The position numbers and the translations under genes were made by a program. Positions 1-10,475 of a stretch of DNA of 27,084 nt are shown here, piece by piece; position 1 is the first letter of the stretch, and each line of letters opens with the position of its first letter. Source of the DNA: Haplomitrium mnioides (lineage: Eukaryota > Marchantiophyta > Haplomitriopsida > Calobryales); assembly GCA_049999725.1 (NCBI GenBank), contig JBNGIS010016976.1:1-27084 (forward strand), read 5' to 3'. The notes beneath the pieces were generated by a model, which saw nothing but the letters and a program-made list of their open reading frames with translations, searched no databases and was not told the DNA's origin.

Positions 1-170
1 ATTATGGTTGCTGAAATGGCCAAAAACAAACCCAAAAAACTCATATACTTTTTGTTTTTAAAAATTAACCTCATTTTTTAATGTTTTTTGATATGAAAAA
101 TCACAATTTTTCCCAAAAAAAAAAGTTCCTGTTCTGAGTAGCATGTTCTTGGTTCAAAGTAGCGGTTGTT
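1..170. repeat. Terminal repeat of the DNA element family (right-end orientation)
   Basis: This AT-rich stretch aligns with 23151-23306 in the same orientation over about 165 bases, including shared runs such as 'actttttgttttaaaaa' and 'gagtagcatgttc'. Its last 20 bases (151-170) are the reverse complement of a motif that opens the units at 24913 and 25632, whose core is CCGCTACTTTGAACC. It is therefore read as the outer end of a transposon with inverted termini. The left part runs off the window. It lies just outside the gypsy element and belongs to the older layer. Confidence 0.7.
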
Positions 171-341
171 GAAGTTGAAAAACTATCTGGACGGGGTGCG
201 TGGGTGAGAAATTGAAGGAAGGTTGGAGTTGTTGTTTGAGGAGGAGGGAAGTCTCTTGCAATGTTGAAGGGCATACAATTTTGGCGGAGCGCAGCGTGTG
301 TGTGTGTATGTATGTCTATGTATGTGTGTATTAGCTAGATT
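171..341. repeat. Unassigned fragment with TG microsatellite, target of the gypsy insertion
   Basis: The sequence between the transposon end and the 5' LTR has no credible gene. Its first 60 or so bases (…aaaaactatctgga…) resemble 13508-13575 inside the 4.3-kb nested insert at roughly 70-80% by eye, so it may be a remnant of the same repeat family. Bases 294-332 form an imperfect (TG)n/(TATG)n microsatellite. Confidence 0.45.
337..341. repeat. Probable left target-site duplication (AGATT) of the gypsy element
   Basis: The five bases before the 5' LTR read AGATT and the five after the 3' LTR (14835-14839) read ACATT. Four of five match, as expected of an aged 5-bp integrase duplication. Confidence 0.5.
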
Positions 342-1119
342 TGCTTTCTGTTTGTATTTTCTGAAAAGCACTTTGGATTCGGAGTATACCGGCATTTCGG
401 CTTGTTTGTAACCTAGGAAAACCCTGTGAAGGGGGAGTCAAAGCTATTGACATTGGCTCTTGGTATTTCAGATGTTGGACTTGGCTTCCATTTTGTATGC
501 AAGGTGTTTGGGTTCAATTTTGGATTCCTGAAATAGACTTCGGACTGCCACCAGAAGTGTCTCGGACTTGTATGTGTGTATTTTGGAATTGTGTGTGAAT
601 GAGAAGGATTGGTGTTGCAGTGATTGTTGATAAGTGGTAAGGTCTGTAAGGAGAAAAGGAGCTTTCCTATGACCTCAAAGTGATAGCTTGGATATGGGGC
701 AATTTCAGAAAAGAACTTGAACCCTTGTTTTGTCCGCCCCTGTCTTTCAAAGTGGCACCTCTAGAGGTTAAGGCCTGAAAGAGGGGCATGACCTGCATCT
801 TTTGGCACTAGAAGGAGGGCAGGCTAGAGGCTCATTAGAATTGGAGTATTTGTGGGCCCACTGAAATATTATGAAATATTATTCGAGTCCATGGGTTTCA
901 ACGGAAGAACGTGTGTTGGCTGTGGGTGTGTGAGCGCGTGTGATGTACTTTGCTGCTATAAGTCGGTGTAACAGTTGTAGTTACTCTAGAGTGGGTAAGT
1001 AAGAGTTGTGTCAAATTGGTGCAAATCCCCTCTTATAAAAGGTCTCGAAACACAAATCAGCTCTTAAGTTGGTGTACATCGATCGGAAAGGAGATAAGGG
1101 ATCGACCTTAAGGCTAACA
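342..1119 (+). repeat. 5' LTR of the gypsy element
   Basis: It begins TGCTTTCTG and ends AAGGCTAACA, so it has the TG...CA termini of an LTR. Bases 342-635 align with 9758-10052, and 636-1119 align with 14360-14834. Similarity starts abruptly within two bases of the TG. The sequence 'cttataaaag' near 1034-1043 is a TATA-like box that is conserved in the 3' LTR at about 14748. Confidence 0.85.
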
Positions 1120-1132
1120 CTAACCTATTTTT

Positions 1133-1150
1133 TGGCGATCATGGCGAGAC
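1133..1150 (+). promoter_or_regulatory. Candidate primer-binding site
   Basis: The first TGG after the 5' LTR starts TGGCGATCATGGCGAGAC, and a PBS pairs with a tRNA 3' CCA end. It lies 13 bases past the LTR, further than usual, and I cannot name the matching tRNA. Confidence 0.3.
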
Positions 1151-1367
1151 AGAAGAGTTTTGGAACTTAACCTTGCATTAATTTGTTAAGTAAAAAGTGG
1201 AGCAAGGAAAAGAATTCTGAAATTCTGGGAGCAGCTTAGCACCAGAAGTGGAAGGAGATCAGCCAAGGAGGTGGCCTTGTTTCGATAAAGAAGGAATCTC
1301 CCTCAGAAGTGGAAGAAGCCTTGGAACGGCGGTTAGGGCTCCCTGTTCCGTACAACCCAACACCTCA

Positions 1368-2903
1368 ATGGCCAATATAGGGCATGTAATATAGAGGTCC
1401 TAGTTCAGATACAAAACACTCCAGGGGTCCACAAAGGGAAGACCCGAATGAGTGGTTGGATGAGTTTGAAGGCATAGCTTATGCCAATGGAGAGAACCTC
1501 ATTAAGGAGACCATTCTCCCTGAGGTGTTGAAGAGAGAGGCTGGTCCTTGGTACCAAACTCTACTAGAGGCCACCAAGACAAATTGGGACACCTTCAAGG
1601 CAGCCTTCCGGGAGGAATTCAGGAAAGTAGGAGGAGAATCAGAGGCCTTGATCAAGATAGGCCAAATGGAGATGAAGAGAACCGAATCGATGTGGAAATT
1701 TTTGCAACGATTCCAATGAATGGCCCAGAAGATCAACCCCCTAGCATTGGATGGGATGCTTACCTCTTGGTTCATTTTAGCCCTGCCCAGAAGTTTAGAA
1801 GCATGGGTGAGGAGATCCAAACCTACATGCCTTGAGCAAGCCGTGGAAGAAGCCCAATCCTACGTCAAAGTAGAGGTGGCAAGTTTGAGGAGGAAGACGA
1901 AGAGGAGGGATGAGTCTGAAAGTTCTTCAGAGAGTTCCAGCCAAGAGGAGAGCTCTAAGGCTAGCACCTCATCAGAATATGAATTTGAGAGTGAGAGCAG
2001 CCCAAAAAGCTCAGAGGATGAAAGGTCTCATAGGAGGCGGAAGAAGAAAGGGAGCAAGAAGAAAAAAGAGGTCAAAGAGAAGAGGGGCAGAAAACATGAT
2101 AAAAACAAGGAGTCCAAGGAGAAAAAGGCCCACCGGTCCTATGATAGAGGCGCTAGGGCAGAGACCAGCAAGAGGAGGGGGTTGAAAGACCCCATAGAGG
2201 AAATTAATACAAAATTAGAGGCCATGACAATCCATTTTGCAGACCTGAAGCTAGAGGGGAAAAAATTGTTATCACGAAGGGCTCATGCATGGTGCGTGAA
2301 GTGTAGAAGCTATGGGCACTCCCCACAAGAATGTCCCCTAGATGGGACTCCTATTCATTACGTGAGGGAGGATCTACGAGAGTGGTACCGAGAGGAAGTG
2401 GAGTACATGCAAGAGGAGCCACTCGAGGTTGTATACCAGGTGGTCAATCAACCCCATATGATGGCGGGTAGACCAACCAATCTAGTGCCTAGCCAATCAA
2501 CTCCATGAAGGCACGCATGACCAGAAGGCGGACCAAGGTGATGGTATGCTGGAATTGTGGGCAGCTAGGCCACATTTCCCCTAATTGTCTAGAGCCCAGA
2601 AAGAAAGGATATGTCATGCCAACCCTACTATGTACCAGCTGCAAGAAAGAAGGGTATCTGGCCAATAATTGCCCCCACACCAGAAGGCAAGAGTTGCCTC
2701 CCAATCCGGCCCACCAGGCACCACCACCGAAAACAATCAATTTGGTGACCACCTCATGGGAGCATGGGGCAGAATTTCCAGAACTGAAGATGATGGTGGA
2801 GGAAGATTGCTATCGAGTGGCTGGCAGTAACCAGGGCCAAGGAGAGAGGGAAAGCCAAGCAAGCTCGAAAGAAAGAGAGGATTGCGAATGTGCTTCCTAC
2901 TGA
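1368..2903 (+). pseudogene. Ty3/gypsy gag (capsid and zinc-knuckle nucleocapsid), broken
   Basis: Gag builds the retrotransposon's cytoplasmic particle and packages its RNA. The likely start is ATG at 1368 (MANIGHV…), but the frame is broken within 30 bases and good coding resumes by 1441 with DPNEWLDEFEGIAYANG. The capsid segment (WYQTL, NWDTFKAAFREEF) meets a TGA at 1717-1719 and continues in the same frame to 2508. A Ser/Glu- and Lys-rich linker spans about 1900-2150. Three CCHC-type knuckles follow: CVKCRSYGHSPQEC (2293-2334), CWNCGQLGHISPNC (2547-2588) and CTSCKKEGYLANNC (2631-2672). The third has Tyr where the zinc-binding His should be. The frame changes at about 2505, where the old stop and a new ATG overlap as ATGA, and again near 2885. 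These are disabling lesions, so no function is expected. Confidence 0.85.
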
Positions 2904-3687
2904 GGAGGATTCAGACTACAAGAAGGAACACCCCAAGTTATTCTACCCAAAGCAAGAGGAGGAAGTGAAGAAGCAACTGGAGGCCCTGGAGGCAGCTGAA
3001 GCTCAGCAAGCGGCGGACAAGACCCTCCAAGAGATCAATCGTAGAAATGTTGCCAAGCAGGCCAAACAAGACTCGGCGGCCCCGCCACCGCTCAACACTC
3101 TCGTGCCTTGCAACATCCAAAGGGATGTAAGGGACCACCCGATCACGGCGACAGTGGGTCAGCTCATTAGCAACAGCCCTGTATACACGAGGCAGCTCCG
3201 GGAGCTACTCATGGGCGCCAAGAGATAAAGAAAGCTCCCCACGGTAGGCACCACCGCCGACTTGAGGATGATCTGTGAGGACAAAGGAGCCCTTCAGATA
3301 GACATCCAAATTGCAGGGTGTACTCTGTCCCTAGTGCCAGTGGATGGAGGTGCAACAGTGAATATTATGGTTGAAGAGACTGCCCACCGTCTTGGCTTCA
3401 AGACTTTCCAACCAACTGAAAGAATTATGCTGTTGGCTGACGGGTCTAGGGTTAAGCCCTTGGAGGCCTTGCTGAAGGTTCCAACCTAGATTGGAGGAAA
3501 GGAGTTTGCTCTAAACTACCCGGTTATGAAGTCGGTCAGAAGTTCCCCATACTCTATGTTAATTGGAAGGCCTTGGCTGTATGGTGCCAAAGTAATGCAT
3601 AATTGGGAGGACTCTACATTAGTGTTTGGGCCAAGCAGGACCGTGGCTCATTTTGGGCCTGTTCTACATGAGGGAGAGAGACTATAG
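2890..3687 (+). pseudogene. Ty3/gypsy pol: aspartic protease, broken
   Basis: The region links gag to the retroviral-type aspartic protease that cleaves the polyprotein. A coiled Gln/Glu/Ala-rich stretch (about 2935-3065) leads to the protease fold. Its active site reads VDGGATVNIM (DGGA codons at 3343-3354), where many retroviral proteases have D-S/T-G. The downstream flap and C-terminal motif MLIGRPWL lies at about 3557-3580. One frame covers the whole block but is interrupted by TAA just after AKR (about 3226) and by TAG at 3487-3489, and it ends near 3687. The DGGA form also occurs in some plant gypsy proteases, so the substitution alone need not be a lesion. The stops are. Confidence 0.8.
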
Positions 3688-3716
3688 AAGATAAGGAGTA
3701 TGACACTGAGTGGTCA

Positions 3717-5766
3717 GTGGAAGAGGAGTTAGAGGACGATGACACTTATTGGCTAAAATTGGTGAGCAACATGACGAAGGCAGATTTTGTGGGCGAGATT
3801 GAAACGAAAGTGAATCAGTTGGAGACCTCTGTATTTGTTGTTGGGGGAACAAAGGAAGTCGGGTCAGGAGTGCCAACCCTCAGCTCTGGACCTAGCCAAA
3901 AAGGGGAGTCAGAAGTATCCACTTCCAGCCCTGAAACCGATCTAAAAGGGGAGTCGGATGCAGGCATCATTCCAGGGGAGGCTGATCATCAAGGCGGGGA
4001 GAGGAAGCCTGACAAGAAGCTGGCTGTAGGTGGCCTAAGGCTTGCCCAATTGGAGGCAGACTGTGATCCCACTAACCGGAACAAAGTGGAGGTCATACGA
4101 GCAGAACAATACCGACAAATAACGGTTTTCGGCAAAAGGACATTCCAGCTTGGATTCGCCCTAAACAGAGGAGCTAAGAGAACTTTCATGTAGACCCTAG
4201 GGAATTACAGTGACATATTTTCCTGGAGTCATACCAATCTAAAGGAAGTGCCCATGGAATTAGGGGAGCATCACATCGATTTGGAAGCCAATGCGACCCC
4301 CGTGAGGCAGCGGCAATATTAGATGAATCCATGCTTCTCTTTGATGGTTAAGGAGGAGGTAGATAAGCTCCTAGGGGCAGGGTTCATATACCCTGCTCTG
4401 AACAGTGAGTGGGTGTCCCCCTTGGTGGTGGTGTCGAAGAAGGCGAGATTGGACGGAAAGCCAAAAATTAGGATTTGCCAAGATTTCCGCAAGTTGAATG
4501 CAGCCACAAAGAAGGACCACTACCCCCTGCCCTTCACTGATGGTGTGGTGGACCTGGTGGCAGGCCAAGAAGTGTATAGTTTCATGGATGGGTACTCAAG
4601 GTACAACCAAGTGTAGATATAGGAGGAAGACCAGCTACAAACTACGTTTACAACAGAATGGGGAGTGTTCGCATTTTGAAGGACGCTATTTGGGCTTTGT
4701 AATGCCCCTAGTACATTCCTGAGACTGATGATGAATATAATCCACGAATACATCAGGAATTTCCTTAAGATCTTCATCGACGATTTCGTGGTATATGGGA
4801 AGGTGAAGGATCATGAACAGTATGTTCGAGACATTTCAGCGTTGTAGGGAAATGGGGCTGCAGCTGCACCCTAGAAAATGCTTCTTTGTAGTGAGGGAAG
4901 GGATTCTATTAGGACACAAGGTCTCCAACCAAGGAATTTCTGTGGATCAAGAGAAGGTGGCAGTATGGTTGGGTGTGGCAATTCCAACATGTTTGGTGGA
5001 GGTGCAGGGATTTCTGGGATGCATAGGTTACTATCAGAGGTTCATTCCAAAGTTTGCCTTAGTAGCCTACCACTTGACTGAGATGGTGAGGAGGGGTAGT
5101 GATTTTGAATCAATTGAGCCCAAAAAATCCAATTTTAATGAGCTCAAAAAGCGCTTGGCCAACGCCCCGATCCTAGCACCCCCAAATTGGTCTAAAGAAT
5201 TTCACTTGATGGTTGATGTTTCAGGTTTCTGTGTGAAGGCAGTGCTGAGCCAACTGAATGAGGAAGGAAAGGACCACCCAATCTACTTTGCCAGCAGACT
5301 CTTGTTAGCGGCAGAAAAGAATTACTCGCCCACTGATCGTGAGGCCTTGGGCATAATCTACTTGCTGAAAAAATTCAAGCATTATTTGCTGCACTACAAG
5401 GTGGTGTTCCACACGGATCATGATGCCTTGAAGTACATGGTCAACAAGCCTAATCTGATTGGAAGAGTGGCGAGGTGGATGTTATTGCTTCAGGAATTTG
5501 ATTTTGAGGTACGTGTCAAACCGAGGAAGAAACACCATAATGCAGATTTCTTCTCGATGATCGATGGGAAGCCAAGTGAGGAGGGAGTTGGGGACACCTT
5601 CCTTGATGAAGATCTATTCCACATCAAAGAGGGGAGACCAACAGACTATGGAGATATCATTGAACTCCTCTTAACAACAAAGATTCCCCTAGGGTGCACG
5701 GTAGAGAAAACGACTGTTTTTCTCATGATCAAGGGAATTCTGCACAGGCAAGGCATGGATGGGTAG
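3717..5766 (+). pseudogene. Ty3/gypsy pol: reverse transcriptase and RNase H, broken
   Basis: This block would copy element RNA into DNA and degrade the RNA strand. After an acidic linker (3717-4100) come RT motifs: NSEWVSPLVVVSKK, KIRICQDFRKLN, HYPLPF, FMDGYSRYNQ and FGLCNAPSTF, then the catalytic FIDDFVVY (FIDD codons at 4773-4784), which fits the YxDD box with Phe in place of Tyr. RNase H follows with LMVDVSGF, TDREALG and FHTDHDALK carrying the acidic residues, ending at ADFFSMID (about 5550). In-frame stops occur just after FM (about 4191), at 4319-4321 (normally QY-R-MNP), at two sites just after NQV (about 4615) and at a TGA in the FAF-RTLFGL motif (about 4677). A frameshift lies near 4815-4840, before RCREMGLQLHP. 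The order of domains supports Ty3/gypsy, and there is a single RNase H. Confidence 0.88.
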
Positions 5767-6745
5767 GTACACAGGTTCCTAGAGAAAGACTAGTGCAGAG
5801 TGGTGATGTGGGCCATGCACAAAGAAGAGGCCAGTGGAAGACTACCATATGGAAGATCGTGGATGCTAAGTATTGGTGGCCCACCCTGAATAGGGATGTC
5901 CACTTCTTTGTGAAGAGGTGTGATGCATGCCAACGGACTGGAAAATTAGCAGCAACCTGTCACCATCCTCTAGTGCCGATCATTCCCCTAGCTCCATTTG
6001 AGAAGTGGGGGATTGACTTCATTGCGCCTATCACTCCTTCCACGAGACGAGGAAACAAGTATATTCTGCTTTCCACTGATTATGCCACCAAGTGGGTTGA
6101 GGCTAAGGCAACCATGAAAAATGACGCGCCGACGGTGGCTCGATTCCTCTACGAGCAGATTTTCACCCGATTTGGAATGCCGTTGGAGTTGGTGAGTGAC
6201 CAAAGCACGCATTTTGTTAATCAAGTCATTGGTGATCTCATGGGGAGGTATCTTGTCAAGCCCCGAAAAACCACAGCCTATCATCCTAAGGCCAATGGGT
6301 TAACAGAGAGGGCCAACGACATTATAGAGAAAATACTGAACAAGACAGTGGCTGCCAATAAAGTGGACTGGGATTTGAAGATGTTAACCGCTACACATGC
6401 ATATAACTTGGCCTACAAGACAACCACAGGCCACTATCCTTACTTCCTGGTTTTTGGATAGCACTTGCTGGTCCCGGTGGAGTTCGAAGTCCCAACAACT
6501 TGAGTAACAGTGGAGGAGAGAATGGCTGAGGGCCCAAGCCAAATGGAAAGGGTACATCAACTGGAGGTCTTGGAAGAAATCAGAGTAGGGGCACATGAGC
6601 TGCTAGAACATCAACAATAGCTGACCAAGAAGCAACACGGCAAGAAGCTGAGGCCGGTTGAATTCAAAGATGGTGATTTGGTGCTGCTCTACGACAACAG
6701 GTTCTTGCAATTCCTCGAGAAGCTGCATACCAGGTGTCCATTATG
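5694..6745 (+). pseudogene. Ty3/gypsy pol: integrase, broken
   Basis: Integrase inserts the cDNA into chromosomes. A damaged HHCC zinc-binding N-terminus is visible: its His part is split by a frameshift near 5820-5850, while YWWPTLNRDV and CDACQRTGK are intact (5870-5945). The catalytic core has the three acidic positions: GIDFIAP (about 6013), LVSDQSTHF (about 6190) and YHPKANGLTERAND (about 6280-6320, Glu in TER). TAG at 6459-6461 and further stops interrupt the C-terminal part, which is still recognisable as VEFKDGDLVLLYDNRF and EKLHTRC (to about 6740), a remnant of the GPY/F region. No chromodomain can be seen beyond it. Confidence 0.85.
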
Positions 6746-7454
6746 ACAGTCTTAAGTGGTATTACCACCAAGAGGACCAATGAGGGGGACGCCGCCTTGT
6801 ACAGTGTGCGTGAGAGACTTGTACATATGTGTGTGTGGAGTTGGGATGTGTGTGCGTACCACTGTCCGGCAGAGGTTGTGCAGATTTTGGGTAAAGGAGA
6901 TTGGTGGGGTATGTTCGTTCGTGTCTTTGTGTTGTGTGAGTGGTGCGTTGTGTGGAGGTTAGATCAACTGAAGGGCAGCCAGCAAGGAAGGTCAAAGCAG
7001 CGGTCCCGAAGGGGCCCAACAAGGTTAGAGGGAGGAAGGGTGTTTGCGGGGTTGCTGCATAAATAAAAGGGGAGTTATGTCGGCCGTGTGTTTTTGCGTT
7101 TTTTCTAAATTTTGTGGTTATTGAGCTTTGAGTTTATTTTATTATTTCAGTTTATATTATATTATTATATTATATTTTTATATTATTATTATTCTATCCT
7201 TCCCTTCTCTTCCCTCTCTCCCCTTTCTTCTCTTCTTCTTATCTCTCCCTTTTCCGTCCTTTTTTTTTCCTTTTGCTTGAGTCAGAGAGCAATGATGCAT
7301 GCCTGCCAAGCGCTATGCAAGCAACACTGGCTGGAGAAGCACAGAGCCGAGCATTGGGAAGGGAGATCATGAACTGTGAAGCTAGAGGCTTCGCCGGTTT
7401 CTCCTCATGTGACTTTTATGTTGAGTGCACATTGAATATGAGAGGTGGGTTGAA
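6746..7454. other. Non-coding 3' region of the gypsy element with an isolated polypurine tract
   Basis: I see no gene. A GTGTGTG-rich stretch lies at 6820-6960. At 7061-7074 is aaataaaaggggag, a good polypurine tract, followed at 7078 by TGTCGGCC, which looks like an LTR start but matches neither LTR of this element. An AT-rich run (7130-7195) and a pyrimidine run (7198-7275) follow. Confidence 0.5.
7061..7080 (+). promoter_or_regulatory. Polypurine-tract-like motif next to TGTCGG
   Basis: The purine run aaataaaaggggag followed by tta and TGT has the form of a plus-strand priming site next to an LTR. The LTR actually found starts 2.7 kb further on, so this may mark an ancestral LTR junction later displaced, an internal second PPT, or chance. 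Confidence 0.35.
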
Positions 7455-8567
7455 GTGTGACTGCAATCATCAATACACAACAAAATCTACAAAGGAAGAA
7501 TACTCAACACAAAAATATTTTGGAAATCCTCACTCTTTACTCCAAATGCTCTCACACAAATCACTCTTGCTCTCACCCTTCTAACTCTCAACACACTCCT
7601 CACTCTATGAAAGACTAGCCCTCAAGTGCTTGCCTTCCAATGAGTCTTCAAAGTAGCTCCTCCAAGAGCTCCTCCAAGCGCTTCTCCAAAGGTCTCTCAC
7701 AACTCTCAAATCTAAAATCTCCAAATGAAAACCAAGTCCCAACTCAAGCCCCTCTCCTCTCTTCTCCTCCTTTTTATATTCTAGTCTAGATAATTACTAG
7801 GAGTAAAATTAAATATTCTATCACCCTAGGTAAAGAATCTATGGTGATTATCTCTCTAATTATTAATTCCTACAAGTGCTCCTGAAGTATCTCCACCTTT
7901 TGTTTTCTTCTTCAAGAAGAAGCTTCTCATTTGGAGCTTCTCTTGTCAAAGAATTTCAACAATTGGTCCAAGACTTTTCTACCTTGTATTTGTCCCTACA
8001 AACAATTCCTAAGATGATACTTCGATATTCCCTCAAAGAATAAGTCAAAGAACAAATTGACTTTTCTTGACTTTTCTCCTCTTTAGTCTATTCTAGAAGA
8101 ATCTCTATAAAATCATTAATACTAAGTCAATTTGCCTGTACTATACCTTGTTGGAAAGCTTGTCAAGTAAGCTTTCTACCCATATAATAATATTTTTATT
8201 TTCTAATTTGTAGATACTCTCTGTTCTGACTTTTCTGCAGCTCCCTTTTGTAACTTTGACTGGTTATAACTTCTGGTTTACAAGAGCTTTTTCACTTCTG
8301 TAAATTTGTACTAATTACTTAAGAAATATTATATTCCTCTTTAAAATATCAGCTTCTGAACATTTATAATAAGAAAAAAATTTACTCTGTACTCAATTCT
8401 ACACATATTAAAGAAAACCGATCAAATCTAAGTTTCTTCTCATCATTTCTAAGTCTTCTCCATACTTCATCAAAGTGCATCCCATGCTATGATAGGGGTT
8501 TAAGCACATTAAAATCTCCACAAAACCATCCCATGCCTTCATAGAACATGATTGAGAACCCAAGCAA
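7455..8567 (-). mobile_element. Minus-strand solo-LTR-like insertion
   Basis: The segment is flanked by GGTTGAA on both sides (7448-7454 and 8568-8574), which may be a target duplication. Read on the minus strand it contains TATAAAAAGG (7778-7769) followed by a purine-rich GAGGAGAAGAGAGG stretch, as in an LTR core promoter and start site. About 300 bases of probable U5 follow, ending near GATTGCAGTCACA. Upstream is about 780 bases of AT-rich U3-like sequence. No coding potential is seen. The ends are not clean TG/CA at the duplication, so the element class is uncertain. Confidence 0.4.
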
Positions 8568-9070
8568 GGTTGAATCGAGGAGTTCATAGGAGTGAATCAC
8601 AACAGAGGAAGACGCGTAGGGGGGGATTCGCTAGAGCCGTCAAGAAGGAAAATGTCACAAAGGATTTGAGAAGGAGAAATTTGTTGTAGAAGATTTGCAG
8701 CAGAGAATTGTCGTAGCGAGATCGCCGCAGTTAGAGAATTCGCCAAGAAGGAAAATTTCTCACAAGAGGACCACATCGGAATTCGCCAGAGGGGGGTGCA
8801 TTGTGCAAGTAGGTCTGAATTCACGACAAGAGAAGAATTGCGCTAAGGGAGGAATGGGCTGGAATTGAAAGGGAGGTTGCAAGGAATTGAGAGGGAGGCA
8901 ACTGCACTGATGATATAGAGATGGCAGACAACAAGGCAAGTGATACTTTGGACTCGATGGTCCCGTGGTTTTCTTTGGACTCACCAGTCCGCGAAATACT
9001 TTAAAACCACTCGTCCACAGAATACTTTGGACTTGTATCGTAGTCAACTTCGGAAATCTAGGTCAGCACG
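8568..9070. repeat. Irregular GAATTCGCC/ACTTTGGACT repeats
   Basis: No gene is seen. Short motifs recur: GAATTCGCCA with AGAAGGAAAAT (8640-8790), and TACTTTGGACTC or close variants (8944, 8974, 8997, 9021). They grade into the regular tandem array to the right and are probably its degraded edge. Confidence 0.45.
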
Positions 9071-9682
9071 GCGGTCCAACTTCCACTTTGAATATGGCAG
9101 TGGACGTTGTCTTTCGGAACCAAGTCAACTTCAGACTCAACAATCTGAGGAATACTTTGGACTCACCAATACGTAGGAAACTTCGGAAAGGAGTCAACTT
9201 CAGATCCAAGAGCAGTGGCGGTCCAACTTCCATTTGGAAAGCAGCGACGGACGACGCAACTTTGGAGGAGTCCGCGGGATACTTTGGAAGGTGCAACTTT
9301 GGGGGAGTCCACAGGACACATCGGAAGGCGGTCAACTTCATTACTAGGCGGTCAAACGTGGCGGTCCAACTTCCACTTGGAAAACGGCGGCAAACGACTC
9401 AACTTCGGAGGAGTCTGCAGGATACTTCGAAGGGTGCAACTTCATGAGAGTCCGCGGGATTCATTGGAAAGGAGTCAACTTTGAATCCAAGGGCTCAATG
9501 GCGGTCCAACTTCCATGTGGAAAGCGGCGTCGGAAGATGCAACTTCGAGGGAGTTCGCGAGATATATCAGAAAGGAGTCAACTTCCGATCCAGGGGCTCA
9601 GTAGCGGTCCAACTTCCACTTGGAAAGTGGAGGCATACGGCGCAACTTCGAGAAAAGGGATACTTCGAAAGGTGCTAACTTT
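9071..9682. repeat. Tandem repeat, about 145-bp unit, five copies
   Basis: Units begin GCGGTCCAACTTCCA at 9071, 9218, 9361, 9501 and 9604. Spacings are 147, 143, 140 and 103, so the fourth unit carries a deletion. Each unit contains GGAGTCCGCGGGATACTT-like and GGAGTCAACTTC-like blocks, which shows an older shorter sub-repeat. The open frames here in two phases are by-products of the repeat. Confidence 0.85.
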
Positions 9683-9758
9683 GGATGCAGCAGTCAACTT
9701 CGGATGCAGCGGTCAACTTCGGACGTAGCAGGCAACTTCGGATGCAACGGTCAACTTT
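9683..9758. repeat. 19-bp tandem repeat, four copies, abutting the 3' LTR
   Basis: Four head-to-tail units of GGATGCAGCGGTCAACTTC start at 9683, 9702, 9721 and 9740. The last base of the final unit is the first base of the LTR (TG at 9758), so the array occupies the site where a polypurine tract is expected. Confidence 0.85.
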
Positions 9759-10052
9759 GCTTTCTGTTTGTATTTTCTAAAAAGCACTTTGGATTTGAAG
9801 TATACCATCATTTCGGCTTATTCAGAACATGGGAAAACCCTACGAAGGGGGAGTTAGAGCTATTGACATTGCCTCTTGGTATTTTGGATGTTGGACTTGG
9901 CTTCCATTTTGTACGCAAGGTGTTTGGGTCCAGTTTTGGATTCCTAAAATAGACTTTGGACTACCACCAGAAGTGCCTCGGACTTGTATGTGTGTATTTC
10001 GGAATTGTGTGTGAATGAGCAGGATTGGTGTTGTAGTGATTGTTGATAAGTG
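9758..10052 (+). repeat. 3' LTR of the gypsy element, left part
   Basis: It aligns with 342-635 from TGCTTTCTG to TTGATAAGTG. Similarity stops at the 4.3-kb insertion and resumes at 14360. Confidence 0.85.
10048..10052. repeat. Left AAGTG target-site duplication
   Basis: It is identical to 14355-14359, and the uninterrupted 5' LTR has a single copy (…gataagtgg…). Confidence 0.8.
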
Positions 10053-10456
10053 TGTCAGCCGGGTGCTAAGGTACTTCATGCAAATTTTTCAAAAAAAATG
10101 CTTCCAATGTACACAAACAGGACTCAAGACATGTTGAGGAGTAAGTAAAAATAAAAGGATAAGGATAAAAAGAAATAAAACTACTCTATTTGTTGAGGGC
10201 AAAGCTAAGCCCACTAATTTCCTAACTATCTAACTTGGAGGACAGCCTGCCCTCGGGGGTTTAGCCCTGAACTAGGTCCGTCCAGGGGCACAAAGGTGTA
10301 TGCAGTGGCCTTACACCCCTCTAGGGGGCTGCCTCTCGAGAGAACAAAGGAGTGGGAGAATAATATATTGTTTGGGCCTTCTGGAGGGAAACTTATGGGA
10401 CTAAATCCCCAGCTTGTGGAGACCAGCGTGCGTCCAGTGACAACAAACTCCTATGT

Positions 10457-10475
10457 GGGGGGGGGGGGGGGGGGG
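10457..10475 (+). repeat. Poly-G run (G19)
   Basis: Nineteen consecutive G residues follow CTATGT. Such a run is prone to length error in assemblies and can form G-quadruplex structure. Confidence 0.9.

Noticed and set aside
183-395. Minus-strand 70-codon frame with HIHRHTYTHT
   Set aside because: The His/Thr run is the translated microsatellite, and the frame crosses the LTR border.
8940-9728. Several overlapping plus-strand open frames of 65-160 codons
   Set aside because: They are translations of the 145-bp tandem repeat in different phases. The protein repeats differ by frame and no family resemblance is seen.
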